Shown: positions 1 through 9,579, counted from the first letter of the stretch. The stretch is 45,238 nt of DNA from Lysobacter sp. ISL-50 (GCF_018612875.1 NZ_JAGGRI010000046.1:1-45238); one strand, 5' to 3'. Numbers and translations are program-made. Notes: generated from the letters alone by a model not told the origin.

Positions 1-1539
1 CTCGCCTTCGGCCGGATTCGCGCCCGGATGCGCGGCATCGGTCACCGCGCCTTCGACCCGCGGCTTGCGCGGCGGACGCGGCGCGGCGGCTTCGGCGCCG
101 GCCACGGCGGCATCGGCCGGCTTGGCTACGCCGTCTTCGCTGCGCGTACGTTCGCGACGCGGCGCGCCATCGCGGCGGCCTTCGCTGCGACCGCCGCTGC
201 GGCCCGCGCCCGGACCGCCGGAACGGCTGCCGCGACTGGTCACTCCGCGGCGCGCATCGTCGGCGGCGCGCTGCTCGCGCGCTTCCTTGAAGATCGAACC
301 GATGCTCTCGTTGTCGTCGTCGCCTTCCTCGCCCGGCGGAATTTCGCGCGGCGCGCGCGGCAGCGCGACCAGCAGCTCGGCATCGACCGGCAGGGTCGGC
401 AGCTTCTGCTCGATGTAGGCCTCGATGTCCGGCAGGCTCATCGCATAGCGCTCGCAGGCGAAGCTGATCGCGTCGCCCTCGGCGCCCAGGCGCGCGGTGC
501 GGCCGATGCGGTGCACGTAGTCTTCCGCGTCGAACGGCAGATCGTAGTTGTAGACGTGGCTGACGCCGTCGATGTGCAGACCGCGCGCGGCCACGTCGGT
601 GGCGACCAGGATTTCGAGCTGGCCCTTCTGGAACTTGTTGAGCAGCGACTCGCGCTTCTTCTGCGGCACGTCGCCCGACAGCACGCCGACGCGGTAACCG
701 CCGCGCTCCAGCGCGCGCGCCACCCGCTCGACCCAGGCCTTGGTGTTGACGAACACCATCGTGCGCGCGCCTTCGCTGCGCGACAGCAGGCCCAGCAGCA
801 GCGGGATCTTTTCTTCGTCGGCCGGGAAGTACACCTTCTGGCGCACCTTGGCGGCGGTGATGAACTCGGTTTCGACGACGATCTTTTCCGGCTCGTTCAT
901 GTGCTCGTAGGCGAGCTCGAGCACGCGATGGCTCAGCGTCGCCGAGAACAGCAAGGTCTGCCGTTCGGTGCGGATCGGCATGCGCCGCAGCAGGAAGCGG
1001 ATGTCCTTGATGAAGCCCAGGTCGAACATGCGGTCGGCTTCGTCGAGCACGCACATCTCGCAGGCGTGCAGCGACACGACCTTGTGCTGCTTGACGTAGT
1101 CGATCAGGCGGCCGGGCGTGGCGATGATGACGTCGGCGCCCTTCTGCAGCAGCTCGCGCTGCTTGTCGTAATCGACGCCGCCGTAGACCAGGGCGAACTT
1201 CAGGCCCAGGTCGGAACCGAACTTCACCGCGTCCTTATGGATCTGGATCGCCAGTTCGCGCGTCGGCGCCAGGATCAGCGCGCGCGGGTCTTCGGGCTTG
1301 CGCTCGGCCAGGGCCGGGCGGGTCAGCAGGCGGTTCACCACCGTGACCAAAAAAGCCAGCGTCTTGCCGGTGCCGGTCTGGGCCTGTCCGGCCACGTCGC
1401 GGCCGGTCAGCGCGATCGGCAAAGTCAGTGCCTGGATCGGCGTGCAGCGCGAAAATCCGGCGGCCTCAAGGCCAGCCAGCAGGCTCGGATGCAGGTCGAA
1501 GGAGGAAAACGTAATGTCGGTTAAAGGCTTGTCGCTCAT
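1..1539 (-). CDS. rhlB: DEAD-box ATP-dependent RNA helicase RhlB (3' end outside window)
   Basis: ATP-dependent RNA helicase that unwinds structured RNA. In gammaproteobacteria RhlB works with the RNA-decay machinery. The 513 visible residues start [20 protein letters not shown]. They carry the Q-motif region (TPIQALTLP), Walker A AQTGTGKT (about 53-60), DEAD (166-169), SAT (199-201) and HRIGRTAR (about 343-350), so both RecA-like lobes are complete. After about residue 400 the protein becomes a disordered tail rich in Arg, Gly, Ala and Pro, typical of the long RhlB of xanthomonads. The frame is still open at base 1, so the C-terminus lies outside the window. The gene diverges from trxA and rho, and this neighbourhood is conserved in Xanthomonas. 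The family is certain; the choice of rhlB over other DEAD-box paralogues rests on the N-terminus and the trxA-rho context. Confidence 0.93.
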   Translation of the reverse strand, partial: MSDKPLTDITFSSFDLHPSLLAGLEAAGFSRCTPIQALTLPIALTGRDVAGQAQTGTGKTLAFLVTVVNRLLTRPALAERKPEDPRALILAPTRELAIQIHKDAVKFGSDLGLKFALVYGGVDYDKQRELLQKGADVIIATPGRLIDYVKQHKVVSLHACEMCVLDEADRMFDLGFIKDIRFLLRRMPIRTERQTLLFSATLSHRVLELAYEHMNEPEKIVVETEFITAAKVRQKVYFPADEEKIPLLLGLLSRSEGARTMVFVNTKAWVERVARALERGGYRVGVLSGDVPQKKRESLLNKFQKGQLEILVATDVAARGLHIDGVSHVYNYDLPFDAEDYVHRIGRTARLGAEGDAISFACERYAMSLPDIEAYIEQKLPTLPVDAELLVALPRAPREIPPGEEGDDDNESIGSIFKEAREQRAADDARRGVTSRGSRSGGPGAGRSGGRSEGRRDGAPRRERTRSEDGVAKPADAAVAGAEAAAPRPPRKPRVEGAVTDAAHPGANPAEGE

Positions 1540-1814
1540 GCGTTTCGGAGATCCGCGCCGGTTCGGCGTCGTAGAGTGTCGCTTGCGTGGGTGGCGTCGG
1601 CGAAGCAGACTGCCGGGGCCGAGCCGACACCCGTTTTGCATTGGGAAGGCTGGCTCGATGAGGCCGTGGCGCGACACATTCTTTGAGGCCAGGGGCCTTG
1701 AAGGAGCCGCGAAACGCCCCAGTTTAGCGTAAGCCCCGCCCGGCATGGCCTGCCGGGCCGTTCCGTTCAAGATTCGCCCGATCCGTATGGACCGGGCTCC
1801 CGCAGGAGACCCCC

Positions 1815-2147
1815 GTGAGCGAAAAAGTTCTGCATGCTGGCGATTCCAACTTCGACGCCACCGTGCTGCAGTCGTCCGAACCGGTCCTGGTCGATTTCTG
1901 GGCCCCGTGGTGCGGTCCCTGCAAGGCGATCGGCCCGATCGTGGAGCAGCTCGCCGAGCAGTACGACGGCAAAGCCAAGGTGGTCAAGGTCGATGTGCAG
2001 GAATTCCCGTCGCTGGGCGTTCGCTACAACGTGCGCAGCATCCCCATGTTGTTGATGTTCAAGGACGGCCAGGTCCATTCCAGCCAGCTGGGCGCGCCGC
2101 CGAACATCAAGTCGCTGCTGACCCAGATGATCGACAAGGCCATCTGA
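1815..2147 (+). CDS. trxA: Thioredoxin
   Basis: Cytoplasmic thiol-disulfide oxidoreductase that reduces protein disulfides with electrons from thioredoxin reductase. The 110 residues form a single thioredoxin fold of normal length. The active site [10 protein letters not shown] has redox cysteines C33 and C36, and the cis-proline loop SIPMLLMF is present. The start is a GTG at 1815, preceded by CAGGAG at 1802-1807 with good spacing. In-frame upstream starts would add unrelated sequence. The gene lies between divergent rhlB and co-directional rho, the standard xanthomonad arrangement. A strong 12-bp hairpin follows it before rho, so the two may be partly uncoupled in transcription. Confidence 0.96.
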   Translation: MSEKVLHAGDSNFDATVLQSSEPVLVDFWAPWCGPCKAIGPIVEQLAEQYDGKAKVVKVDVQEFPSLGVRYNVRSIPMLLMFKDGQVHSSQLGAPPNIKSLLTQMIDKAI

Positions 2148-2170
2148 GGCCTGTCATCGAAGATGCGTGA

Positions 2171-2197
2171 CGCTTGCGCCCGCAGCGGGCGCAAGCG
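2171..2197 (+). terminator. Hairpin between trxA and rho
   Basis: Perfect 12-bp inverted repeat: CGCTTGCGCCCG at 2171-2182 pairs with 2186-2197 across a 3-nt loop. No T-tract follows, so it may be a weak or Rho-assisted terminator of trxA, or a structured element in the rho leader, rather than a strong intrinsic terminator. Confidence 0.5.
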
Positions 2198-2396
2198 CTC
2201 CGGGCCTTGCCCGGCAACGTGAACGGTATAGCCCGGGAAGCTTGCCGCCACGCAGCAGCAGTGCTAGTTTCGCAACACCCGGCGTCGGACTTCGCGTCCC
2301 TGCGCCGCACCCCGTCTAGCTACTCATCATCAACCCACGTCCCTGACGTCCCGCTCGCCCGATGCGAGCGCTCGCCGCTTAGCGAGGAACCTCCGC

Positions 2397-4166
2397 TTGT
2401 CCGATAAGACCCCCGACGCTGGCGATACCGCCGAAAAGCGCGTGCGCAAGCCGCGTGCCAGCAAAGCCGCCGACGCCGCCCCCGCGGTCGTCAGCGATGC
2501 CAGCCCGCTGATCCCAGCCCCCGTCGCGCCGCCCGCGCCCGCCGCCATCGCGGCCGCCGAGCCGGCCGCGCCCCGTCCTCCCAAGATTTCGCCTGCTCCG
2601 GCCGCCAGCGCCGGCGAGTCCGCTCCGGCCGCCTCCGGCGCCGCCGAGACCGCCGCGCCGCAGAACCAACACGGTGAAGGCAACAACCCGCAATCGCAGC
2701 AGCAAGGCCAGAACCAGGGCCAGCAGCGCGACGGCGGCTTCAACGACCGCGGCGGCAATCGCCGCGACCGCTTCCGCAATCGCCGCGACCGCGATCGCAA
2801 CGGCCGTCCGCAGCAGCAGCGCGGCGGCGACGACGGTTTCAACGAAGGCAACGGCGAGAACTTCGTCCCGCGCCCGCACCCGCAGGTGCCCGAGGGCTTC
2901 CCGCAGTATTCGCTGGGCGACCTCAAGCGCATGCCGGCGCCGAAGCTGCTGGATCTGGCCGATCAGCTCAGCATCCAGGAAGGCGTGGCCCGCGCGCGCA
3001 AGCAGGACGTCATCTTCGCCCTGTTGAAGGTGCTGACCCGCCACGGCGAAGGCGTCGCCGCCGACGGCGTGCTGGAAATCCTGCCGGACGGTTTCGGCTT
3101 CCTGCGCGCGGCCGAGGCCAGCTATCTGGCCGGCCCGGACGATACCTACATCTCGCCCAGCCAGATCCGCCGCTTCAACCTGCGCACCGGCGACCACCTG
3201 TCCGGCCGCATCCGCTTCCCGAAGGACGGCGAGCGCTACTTCGCGCTGTCGGTCGTGGACAGCATCAACGGCGAGCCGCTGGAAGCGTCGAAGAACAAGG
3301 TGCTGTTCGAGAACCTGACGCCGCTGTTCCCGCGCCGCAAGTTCAAGCTCGAACGCGCCGACGGTTCCACCGAAGACATCACCGGCCGCATCCTCGACCT
3401 GATGGCGCCGCAGGGCAAAGGCCAGCGCGCGCTGATCGTTTCGCCGCCCAAGGCCGGCAAGACGATGATGATGCAGCAGGTCGCCACCGCGATCACGCAC
3501 AACCATCCCGACGTGCACCTGATCGTGCTGCTGGTGGACGAGCGTCCAGAAGAAGTGACCGAAATGCAGCGCACCGTGCGCGGCGAAGTGGTCTCCTCGA
3601 CCTTCGACGAACCGGCCGCGCGCCATGTGCAGGTCGCCGAGATGGTGATCGAGCGCGCCAAGCGCCTGGTCGAACACAAGAAGGACGTGGTGATCCTGCT
3701 CGACTCGATCACCCGCCTGGCCCGCGCCTACAACAACGTCGTGCCCTCCTCGGGCAAGGTGTTGTCCGGCGGCGTGGACGCCAACGCCCTGCACCGTCCG
3801 AAGCGCTTCTTCGGCGCCGCGCGCAACGTCGAGGAAGGCGGCTCGCTGACGATCATCGCCACCGCCTTGATCGACACCGGCAGCAAGATGGACGAGGTGA
3901 TCTACGAAGAGTTCAAGGGCACCGGCAACTCGGAAGTCCACCTGAACCGCCGTATCGCCGAAAAGCGCGTGTACCCGGCCATCGACATCAACCGTTCGGG
4001 CACGCGCCGCGAAGACCTGCTGATCGAGCCGGAGCTGCTGCAGAAGATCTGGATCCTGCGCAAGCTGCTGCACGGCATGGACGAAATCGGCGCGATGGAA
4101 TTCCTGCTCGACAAGATGAAGACCACCAAGTCGAACGACGAATTCTTCAGCTCGATGAAGCGCTGA
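2397..4166 (+). CDS. rho: Transcription termination factor Rho with long N-terminal disordered extension
   Basis: Hexameric RNA-dependent ATPase that ends transcription by translocating along RNA. The ordered part begins near residue 165 ([21 protein letters not shown], the Rho N-domain). The cold-shock-like RNA-binding domain ([15 protein letters not shown]) follows, then the RecA-like motor with Walker A SPPKAGKT, Walker [18 protein letters not shown] and the secondary RNA-binding Q/R loops. At 589 residues it is about 170 longer than E. coli Rho (419). The excess is an Ala/Pro-rich then Gln/Asn/Arg/Gly-rich N-terminal segment ([16 protein letters not shown] and RNRRDRDRN). The start is a TTG at 2397 with GAGG at 2384-2387; no better ATG exists upstream. 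A strong intrinsic terminator follows. The N-terminal extension is usual in this family. Confidence 0.97.
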   Translation: MSDKTPDAGDTAEKRVRKPRASKAADAAPAVVSDASPLIPAPVAPPAPAAIAAAEPAAPRPPKISPAPAASAGESAPAASGAAETAAPQNQHGEGNNPQSQQQGQNQGQQRDGGFNDRGGNRRDRFRNRRDRDRNGRPQQQRGGDDGFNEGNGENFVPRPHPQVPEGFPQYSLGDLKRMPAPKLLDLADQLSIQEGVARARKQDVIFALLKVLTRHGEGVAADGVLEILPDGFGFLRAAEASYLAGPDDTYISPSQIRRFNLRTGDHLSGRIRFPKDGERYFALSVVDSINGEPLEASKNKVLFENLTPLFPRRKFKLERADGSTEDITGRILDLMAPQGKGQRALIVSPPKAGKTMMMQQVATAITHNHPDVHLIVLLVDERPEEVTEMQRTVRGEVVSSTFDEPAARHVQVAEMVIERAKRLVEHKKDVVILLDSITRLARAYNNVVPSSGKVLSGGVDANALHRPKRFFGAARNVEEGGSLTIIATALIDTGSKMDEVIYEEFKGTGNSEVHLNRRIAEKRVYPAIDINRSGTRREDLLIEPELLQKIWILRKLLHGMDEIGAMEFLLDKMKTTKSNDEFFSSMKR

Positions 4167-4186
4167 GCGATCCGCGATCGAACAAG

Positions 4187-4213
4187 AAAAAGCCCCGCGA
4201 TCCGGGGCTTTTT
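4187..4213 (+). terminator. Intrinsic terminator after rho, bidirectional
   Basis: Perfect 11-bp inverted repeat AAAAAGCCCCG (4187-4197) / CGGGGCTTTTT (4203-4213) with a 5-nt loop. It has a T-run on the plus strand and an A-run that serves as a T-run on the minus strand. It sits 20 nt after the rho stop and 52 nt beyond the end of the convergent XVIPCD-like gene, so it can serve both. Confidence 0.92.
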
Positions 4214-4265
4214 CCGTTTCGGCGCGCACCCGCGGCGACAACGCCGCGGGTGCCTCGGGCCGGCG

Positions 4266-6065
4266 TCAGAAGCCGCGGCCGCCGTTTTGCGACAGCTGGG
4301 TTTGCGCCTGCGATTGCTCGTGGGCGGTGTGCTGCGCCGCGAGCTTGCTGCTGGTTTCCACGCTCTGGTGCGAGCCGGTGGCGACATCCAGCGCGACCAT
4401 GCGCCGCGTCGGCGAATCCAGGTCGCCCTGCACCGCGAACACGCGGCTGCCGTCCTTGCTCGCGACCAAGTGATCCACCTGGGTCAAGCCGCCGGCGCGA
4501 GTGGCCGGCACCAGCGCCGCGGCCAGATTCTTCTGCTGCTGATCGTTGAGTTTGGGCATCTCGGTGCCCTTGACCTTGTCGAGCAGGTCGCGGAACTGGC
4601 CGTTCAACGCATTCGCGCTGCTGGTCAAAATACCGGCCACGCGCAGCCCGTCCTCGATCGTGCCGCCGAGCTTGTTGGTGTTGCGATTGGCCGCTTCCTG
4701 CGCCGCCGCCGGCAGCAGGTAGGTGCCGCGCTCGCGATCGCCGTCGCGATCGCGCACGTAGCGCTTGACGTCCTTGAGCTCCAGGTCGAGGAACTCCTTC
4801 GACGCGTTCTTGGCCGCCTGCGCCAACAGCATCTGCTGTTCCAGGTTCAACTTGTCCAGGTTCTGGCCCGACGCCAGGGTATCGACCAGCGAGGCGGGCT
4901 GCACTTTTTGCTTGAGGAACGCCAGGAAGCGCTCGCGCGTTTCCGGGTTCTCGCCGATGCCGTCGACGATGCGCGTGGCGGTGGACAGCGCGTTGGGGCC
5001 GTCGGTGGGCATGCCCGCGATCTGGCGCATCACGCCGCTGATCGCGCGCTTGGGCTCCATGCCTTCCGCGAACGGGAAGCGCTCGCGGAACTCGTCCCAT
5101 TGCGGCGCCAGAATCGCTTCGCGCGCACGCTTGATCAGCTCATACGCGCCGGCGGCGAAGGCCACCACGGCGACGCCGACCGGCGCGATGCCGATCAGGC
5201 CGCCGACCAGACCGGCGTTGCGCGCACCCATCAGCAAGGCGACGTTGCCGATGCTGCCGGCGGTCTTGAAGCCGCCGCTGAGCAGGTCGAACGCGGCGTC
5301 CACGCGCTGGTCGGTGTCCAGCGCCTTGCCGGTGACCGGATCGCGGCCGTTGAAGACGCGGCCGGCGTTGTGGCCGATCTCTTCCGCGCCGCCGACCACG
5401 GTCTTGATCGCGCTGTAGCGTTCGAGAATCTTCGCCGCGTCGCGTTCGCGGCCGGTGCGGGTGGCGAATTCCAGCACGGCGCCGAGCGCCACCGCGTCCA
5501 GCGGCTGACCGTTGCGCTGCGCGGCGCTGCCGGCCTCGATCGCGGCCTGCAAGGCTTCCAGGGTTTCGGCGACATCGCCGTGACCGCCGCTGACGGCGAG
5601 TTGCTTGAGCTCGTTCAACGGCCGGTCCACCGACGCCGGCGGCTGGCTGTCGCGATGGGCCGACCAGGTCTTGGCGTAGCCGACCAGCGAGGCCTGCAGG
5701 TTTTCCGGCATCGCCACGGCATAACCGTGGAACGGCGGCGACATGCGTGCATCGGAGCGGGTCTCGCCCGGATGCAGCTTCCAGTTCAGCGCGGTTTCGG
5801 CCAACGCGCCGCCGGGCGCGGCGACCGAATTGACGGTGGCTTCGAGGGTGTCCTCGTCCACCACCAGCCCGTTGCGTTGCAGCGCATCGGCGACGACCGC
5901 GCGCAGCACGGTATCGCGCGACCACTCGTCGTCGGCGGGCAGCAGCGCGGTGTAAGCGCCGGCGGGGGTTTGCGAATCGCCCTGGCCGGCGTACCAGCGG
6001 TGGGCGGCGGGGTCCTCGGCCGGACTGCGGCCGGGAGGTGAAATCGAATCGACTGCGGCATTCAT
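4266..6065 (-). CDS. Putative type IV secretion effector with C-terminal XVIPCD-like domain
   Basis: Residues about 500-585 of 599 match the pattern I know from XVIPCD, the C-terminal signal by which Xanthomonas and Lysobacter antibacterial type IV effectors (X-Tfe) bind the VirD4 coupling protein. The features are a GLTQVDHLVASKDGSRVFAV core, then QGDLDSP and a Gln-rich end. The rest is mostly helical and I recognise no toxin domain. A hydrophobic Gly/Ala-rich stretch lies at about 270-307 (GLVGGLIGIAPVGVAVVAFA), which could act on or insert into membranes; this is inference. The chosen start, ATG at 6065, has GGAG nine bases upstream. An in-frame ATG at 6080 would add five residues but lacks an evident ribosome site. 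A small lipoprotein gene lies just upstream on the same strand, as immunity genes often do. No virB/virD4 genes are in the window. Confidence 0.7.
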   Translation of the reverse strand: MNAAVDSISPPGRSPAEDPAAHRWYAGQGDSQTPAGAYTALLPADDEWSRDTVLRAVVADALQRNGLVVDEDTLEATVNSVAAPGGALAETALNWKLHPGETRSDARMSPPFHGYAVAMPENLQASLVGYAKTWSAHRDSQPPASVDRPLNELKQLAVSGGHGDVAETLEALQAAIEAGSAAQRNGQPLDAVALGAVLEFATRTGRERDAAKILERYSAIKTVVGGAEEIGHNAGRVFNGRDPVTGKALDTDQRVDAAFDLLSGGFKTAGSIGNVALLMGARNAGLVGGLIGIAPVGVAVVAFAAGAYELIKRAREAILAPQWDEFRERFPFAEGMEPKRAISGVMRQIAGMPTDGPNALSTATRIVDGIGENPETRERFLAFLKQKVQPASLVDTLASGQNLDKLNLEQQMLLAQAAKNASKEFLDLELKDVKRYVRDRDGDRERGTYLLPAAAQEAANRNTNKLGGTIEDGLRVAGILTSSANALNGQFRDLLDKVKGTEMPKLNDQQQKNLAAALVPATRAGGLTQVDHLVASKDGSRVFAVQGDLDSPTRRMVALDVATGSHQSVETSSKLAAQHTAHEQSQAQTQLSQNGGRGF

Positions 6066-6292
6066 AGACACTGGCTCCATGTCGGTGCTACTGCTTCACG
6101 AGTCGCCGAGCCCGACTAGGGAGTGCGGGTGCTACGGGTGGCGGGCGAACCGGCATCATGCCCCGGACTGGGGTCCGGGACAATTCGGGGGCGGATGGGC
6201 GGGGCCGGCCGCGTTCGCGCGGGCGCGGGGCGAGCGCCCGGGATGCGCAGCCCATGGTCCGCTCGATGCAACGATGGATCGCCGCGAAACCG

Positions 6293-6490
6293 TTACCGGT
6301 CCGTCGGTCCTCCCTGATTGCGCAAGCACACGAACGATTCGCCTGCGCCGAGCCGAGGATCGGGGTAAGCCAGGCCGTCGCCGGCCTGATCGCCCGCGAT
6401 CAATCCCCAATGCCCGGTCGGATCGTCTATCAAGCCCGGATCGCACGCGCTCAACAACAGCGCCAGCAGCATCGCCGCGACGATTTTCAT
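6293..6490 (-). CDS. Small lipoprotein; candidate immunity partner of the XVIPCD-like protein
   Basis: A 65-residue protein with a short signal sequence and lipobox LLSAC (Cys16), followed by Asp-Pro-Gly. Asp at +2 is often an inner-membrane retention signal in E. coli, but the rule is not secure here. The mature part is about 50 residues (DDPTGHWGLIAGDQAGDG, then one more Cys) and matches no family I know. The start ATG at 6490 has a strong GGAGG five bases upstream; a GTG six bases earlier is less likely. It lies about 230 bp upstream of the XVIPCD-like gene on the same strand. X-Tfe effectors are commonly paired with small periplasmic lipoprotein immunity proteins, which makes this a candidate. 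The small size and the gap argue for caution. Confidence 0.6.
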   Translation of the reverse strand: MKIVAAMLLALLLSACDPGLIDDPTGHWGLIAGDQAGDGLAYPDPRLGAGESFVCLRNQGGPTDR

Positions 6491-6682
6491 GACCACCTCC
6501 CTGTGTAGGACAACGGATGCGCTCCTGCGCGACGCCGGACGCGTTGCGGCCGGGTCGTCCGTTATTGTCCTTGGGCGCTATCGCACAGGGCGCGACCAGT
6601 CACAACGCATGTGCATTGTCGTGATGGGATCGGTGTCTTGAAGCCGCCAGGCATCGGTGGAAACCGTGCCTGGCCTTGCGAT

Positions 6683-7546
6683 TTATCCCTGCGACAAGGG
6701 CGTCAGCAGGCGCGGCCCGCGACCGAGCATGCGCAAGCCGGTGCCAGAAAACGCATCCACACCGGCGGTCGCATCCTGGTCGGTGGGCAGCCACGGCGCG
6801 CGTGCGCGCGGGCCGGGCACGTAGGCCTCCCACTGGCCGTAGGCCGGGCGCTTGCGCTCGAACAGGAAGTCCACCGGCACGCGCACCTGCCAATGATCGG
6901 CGCCGACTTCAGCGCCTTCGCGCGGCGGCGTGAAGCGCCAGCGCTTGACCGCGCTGAGGCTGGCGGCGGCGAATTGCTTGCGGAAAGCGTCCATCTGCCG
7001 CTCGCTGCCGATCGCGCGCAGATTGACCTGCTCGGCGAAGGCGTCGCTGACCTTGCCGTCGCGGCCGATGCGCGCGACCAGATACACCGTCGCCGGCAAG
7101 CGCGCGGCGGCCGCGGCGCTCGGGTAGGACGGCGGCGGCAGCGACACCGAGGCCGGCATTTCGGCCGGCTTCGTCTCGCCGAAGTGAGCGCTGACGATGC
7201 GCAGGGTGTAATTCTCCGCGCCCTGCTCCGGCGCCTGGCGCAGGACCACGCGCACGCTCATCGGCGTGCCGTCGGCATCGGCGGCGTCGCCGGGATGGGC
7301 GGGATCGAATTTCCATTGCGGCACTGCGCCGCGGATCAGCTGACTGACGGACGCGGGCACGTCGCTTTCGCGGTCGATCTGCAGGCCCTGCACATGGCCG
7401 TCGGCGGCGATGCGGACCTTGCCGGTCAGCACCATGCTCATTTCGATCTGTTTGCGCACCGCGCCCGGACCCTTGCCCGCGGCCAGCGCCGGGATCGCGA
7501 AGGCCAGCAGCAGCGCCGCGCAGGTGGTTCGTTTCATCATGTTCAT
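6683..7546 (-). CDS. Exported protein with two TonB C-terminal-like domains
   Basis: A 287-residue protein with a cleavable-looking signal peptide (KRTTCAALLLAFAIPALAAG). Two regions resemble the TonB C-terminal fold. The first, about 35-85, runs MVLTGKVRIAADGHVQGLQI to AVPQWKFDP. The second, about 150-215, runs ATVYLVARIGRDGKVSDAF to AVKRWRFTPP. Both end in the characteristic W-x-F-x-P. It has no retained membrane anchor, Pro-rich spacer or neighbouring exbB/exbD, so it is unlikely to be a working energy transducer. It is probably a soluble periplasmic member of the TonB-like family that xanthomonads carry in many copies. The role is unknown. It diverges from the antiporter gene across about 190 bp. 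The N-terminus MNMMKR offers three adjacent Met starts. Confidence 0.72.
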   Translation of the reverse strand: MNMMKRTTCAALLLAFAIPALAAGKGPGAVRKQIEMSMVLTGKVRIAADGHVQGLQIDRESDVPASVSQLIRGAVPQWKFDPAHPGDAADADGTPMSVRVVLRQAPEQGAENYTLRIVSAHFGETKPAEMPASVSLPPPSYPSAAAAARLPATVYLVARIGRDGKVSDAFAEQVNLRAIGSERQMDAFRKQFAAASLSAVKRWRFTPPREGAEVGADHWQVRVPVDFLFERKRPAYGQWEAYVPGPRARAPWLPTDQDATAGVDAFSGTGLRMLGRGPRLLTPLSQG

Positions 7547-7740
7547 CCGTAAACCCCTTTAATTCAGATTCGCTTCCGCCGCCGCGCGGACGATTGAAAT
7601 TCGGCGACCGGGCAACCATAGCAAAGCATCGGCGTCATCCTTCGCTGCGGTCGGACCGTTGCTATCCATAACGCAACTTCGCCTCGCTACCCTCCCCCAA
7701 CCGGCGCCGTCGCGCGCCATAATCCTGATCGGAGGTGCCC

Positions 7741-9579
7741 ATGCACGGTGGCGGTCTAGAACTTGCGTTGTTGTTTCTGCTCGCCGCGGTCATCGCGGTG
7801 CCGGTGTTCCGCAAGTTCGGGCTGGGCGCGGTGCTGGGTTATCTGGCCGCGGGCGTGGTGCTGGGGCCTTACGGAATCAAGGTGATCAGCGATGCCGAGC
7901 CGGTCCTGGCGGCGTCGGAAATCGGCGTGGTCATGATGCTGTTCGTGATCGGCCTGGAACTGTCGCCGGCGCGGCTGCGGGTGATGCGCAAGCCGGTGTT
8001 CGGCGCCGGCGGATTGCAGGTGTTGCTCAGCGGCCTGGCCCTGGGCGCGCTGGCGATGTTCGGCGGCCAGTTGGGCTGGAAAGCGGCGACCGTGGTCGGC
8101 CTGGGCCTGGCCCTGTCCTCGACCGCGGTGTGCCTGCAATTGCTGTCCGAGCGCAAAGGCCTGTCGGCCGATTACGGACGGCTCGCCTTCGCCATCCTGC
8201 TGTTCCAGGATCTGGCGGCGATTCCGCTGCTGGCGGCGATCCCGCTGCTCGGCAAGGCCGCGGCGGTGGAAGGCCTGAACTGGATGGCGGTGGCCAAGGC
8301 GGTCGGCGCGATCGCGGCGGTGGTGTTCGGCGGCCGGGTGTTGCTGCGACAGGTGTTCCGCATCGTCGCCCGCACCCAGATGCCCGAGGTGTTCACCGGC
8401 GCGGCGCTGCTGACCGTGCTCGGTTCGGCCTGGGTGCTGCAGACCGCCGGACTGTCGGCCGGCCTGGGCGCGTTCCTGGCCGGTGTGCTGCTGGCCGATT
8501 CGGAATTCCGCCATGAGCTGGAATCGCAGATCGAGCCGTTCAAGGGCCTGTTGCTGGGCCTGTTCTTCATGGCCGTGGGCATGAGCATCGACCTGCAGCG
8601 CGTGCTCGCCGAACCGCTGCTGATCGGCGCGATCGTCGCCGCGCTGCTGGCGGTGAAGTTCGTATTGCTGTTCGGCGTGGGCATCAGCGCCGGCGGCCTG
8701 GACAAGCGCGGCGCGTTCCAGCTGGCGACGGTGATGTCGCTGGGCGGCGAGTTCGCTTTCATCGTGTTCAACGAAGCGGTCAAGGCGAATCTGCTCGACG
8801 ATCCCACCCGCGATCGCCTGATCGCCGCGGTCGGCGTGTCGATGGCGCTCACGCCGCTGCTGATGATCGCCGCGCAGCGCATGCTCGATGCGACGCCGGC
8901 GCCGAAGGACAAGCGGCCGTACGACGAGATTCCCGATCATCATCCGCAGGTGCTGATCGCCGGCATGGGCCGCTTCGGCCAGATCATCGCGCGCCTGCTG
9001 GTCGCTCACCGCACGCCCTTCATCGGCATCGAGAACAGCGCCGAGCAGGTCGATTTCATGCGCCGCTTCGGCAACATGATCTATTACGGCGATCCGGCGC
9101 GGCCGGAGCTGCTACGTTCGGCCGGCGCGGCCAACGTGAAGATTTTCGTGGTCGCCATCGACGATCGCGACAGCGGCATCCGCACCGTGCGCACGATCCG
9201 GCGCCTGTATCCCAAGGCCAAGGTGTTCGCCCGCGCGCGCGACCGCCGCCACGCCTGGGACCTGATGGACCTGGGCGCCGAGCCGATGCGCGAGACCTTC
9301 CACTCCAGCCTGAAATTGGGCGAAGAAGTGTTGGTGGAACTGGGCGTGGAGGCCGAGATCGCGCGCGATCATGTCGAGCGCTTCCGCGAGCTGGACGAAC
9401 GCATGCTCAACGCGCAGTACCTGGTGCACGACGATGAAGACGCGCTGATCCAGAGCGCGCGCGACGGGCGCAAGGAACTGGAGGAGTTGTTCAACGCCGA
9501 TCGCGGCGAAGGCATCCTGGCGGGGATGGTGGATCAGCAGAGCACGACGCTGCCTGGGGAAAGCGTGACTCGGCATTGA
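7741..9579 (+). CDS. Monovalent cation:proton antiporter, KefB/KefC-type (CPA2)
   Basis: Inner-membrane K+ (or Na+)/H+ antiporter. The 612 residues hold an N-terminal Na/H-exchanger domain of about 12 helices (1-380), with the conserved LFQDLAAIP (about 154-162) and GAFLAGVLLADSEFRHELES (about 243-262) segments. A linker follows, then an RCK/TrkA-N Rossmann domain from about 402 (VLIAGMGRFGQIIARLL, GxGxxG at 408-413). In E. coli KefC this domain binds glutathione adducts. No KefF/KefG ancillary flavoprotein gene is adjacent. The start ATG 7741 has GGAGG at 7731-7735; a GTG two codons earlier overlaps that site and is unlikely. The TGA stop lies inside the first unit of the tandem repeat array that follows. 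Family confident; ion and gating unknown. Confidence 0.9.
   Translation: MHGGGLELALLFLLAAVIAVPVFRKFGLGAVLGYLAAGVVLGPYGIKVISDAEPVLAASEIGVVMMLFVIGLELSPARLRVMRKPVFGAGGLQVLLSGLALGALAMFGGQLGWKAATVVGLGLALSSTAVCLQLLSERKGLSADYGRLAFAILLFQDLAAIPLLAAIPLLGKAAAVEGLNWMAVAKAVGAIAAVVFGGRVLLRQVFRIVARTQMPEVFTGAALLTVLGSAWVLQTAGLSAGLGAFLAGVLLADSEFRHELESQIEPFKGLLLGLFFMAVGMSIDLQRVLAEPLLIGAIVAALLAVKFVLLFGVGISAGGLDKRGAFQLATVMSLGGEFAFIVFNEAVKANLLDDPTRDRLIAAVGVSMALTPLLMIAAQRMLDATPAPKDKRPYDEIPDHHPQVLIAGMGRFGQIIARLLVAHRTPFIGIENSAEQVDFMRRFGNMIYYGDPARPELLRSAGAANVKIFVVAIDDRDSGIRTVRTIRRLYPKAKVFARARDRRHAWDLMDLGAEPMRETFHSSLKLGEEVLVELGVEAEIARDHVERFRELDERMLNAQYLVHDDEDALIQSARDGRKELEELFNADRGEGILAGMVDQQSTTLPGESVTRH

Noticed and set aside
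28-1524. 498-codon plus-strand frame opposite rhlB
   Set aside because: It is antisense to an unmistakable DEAD-box helicase and has the Arg/Ala/Val composition typical of mirror frames at this GC.
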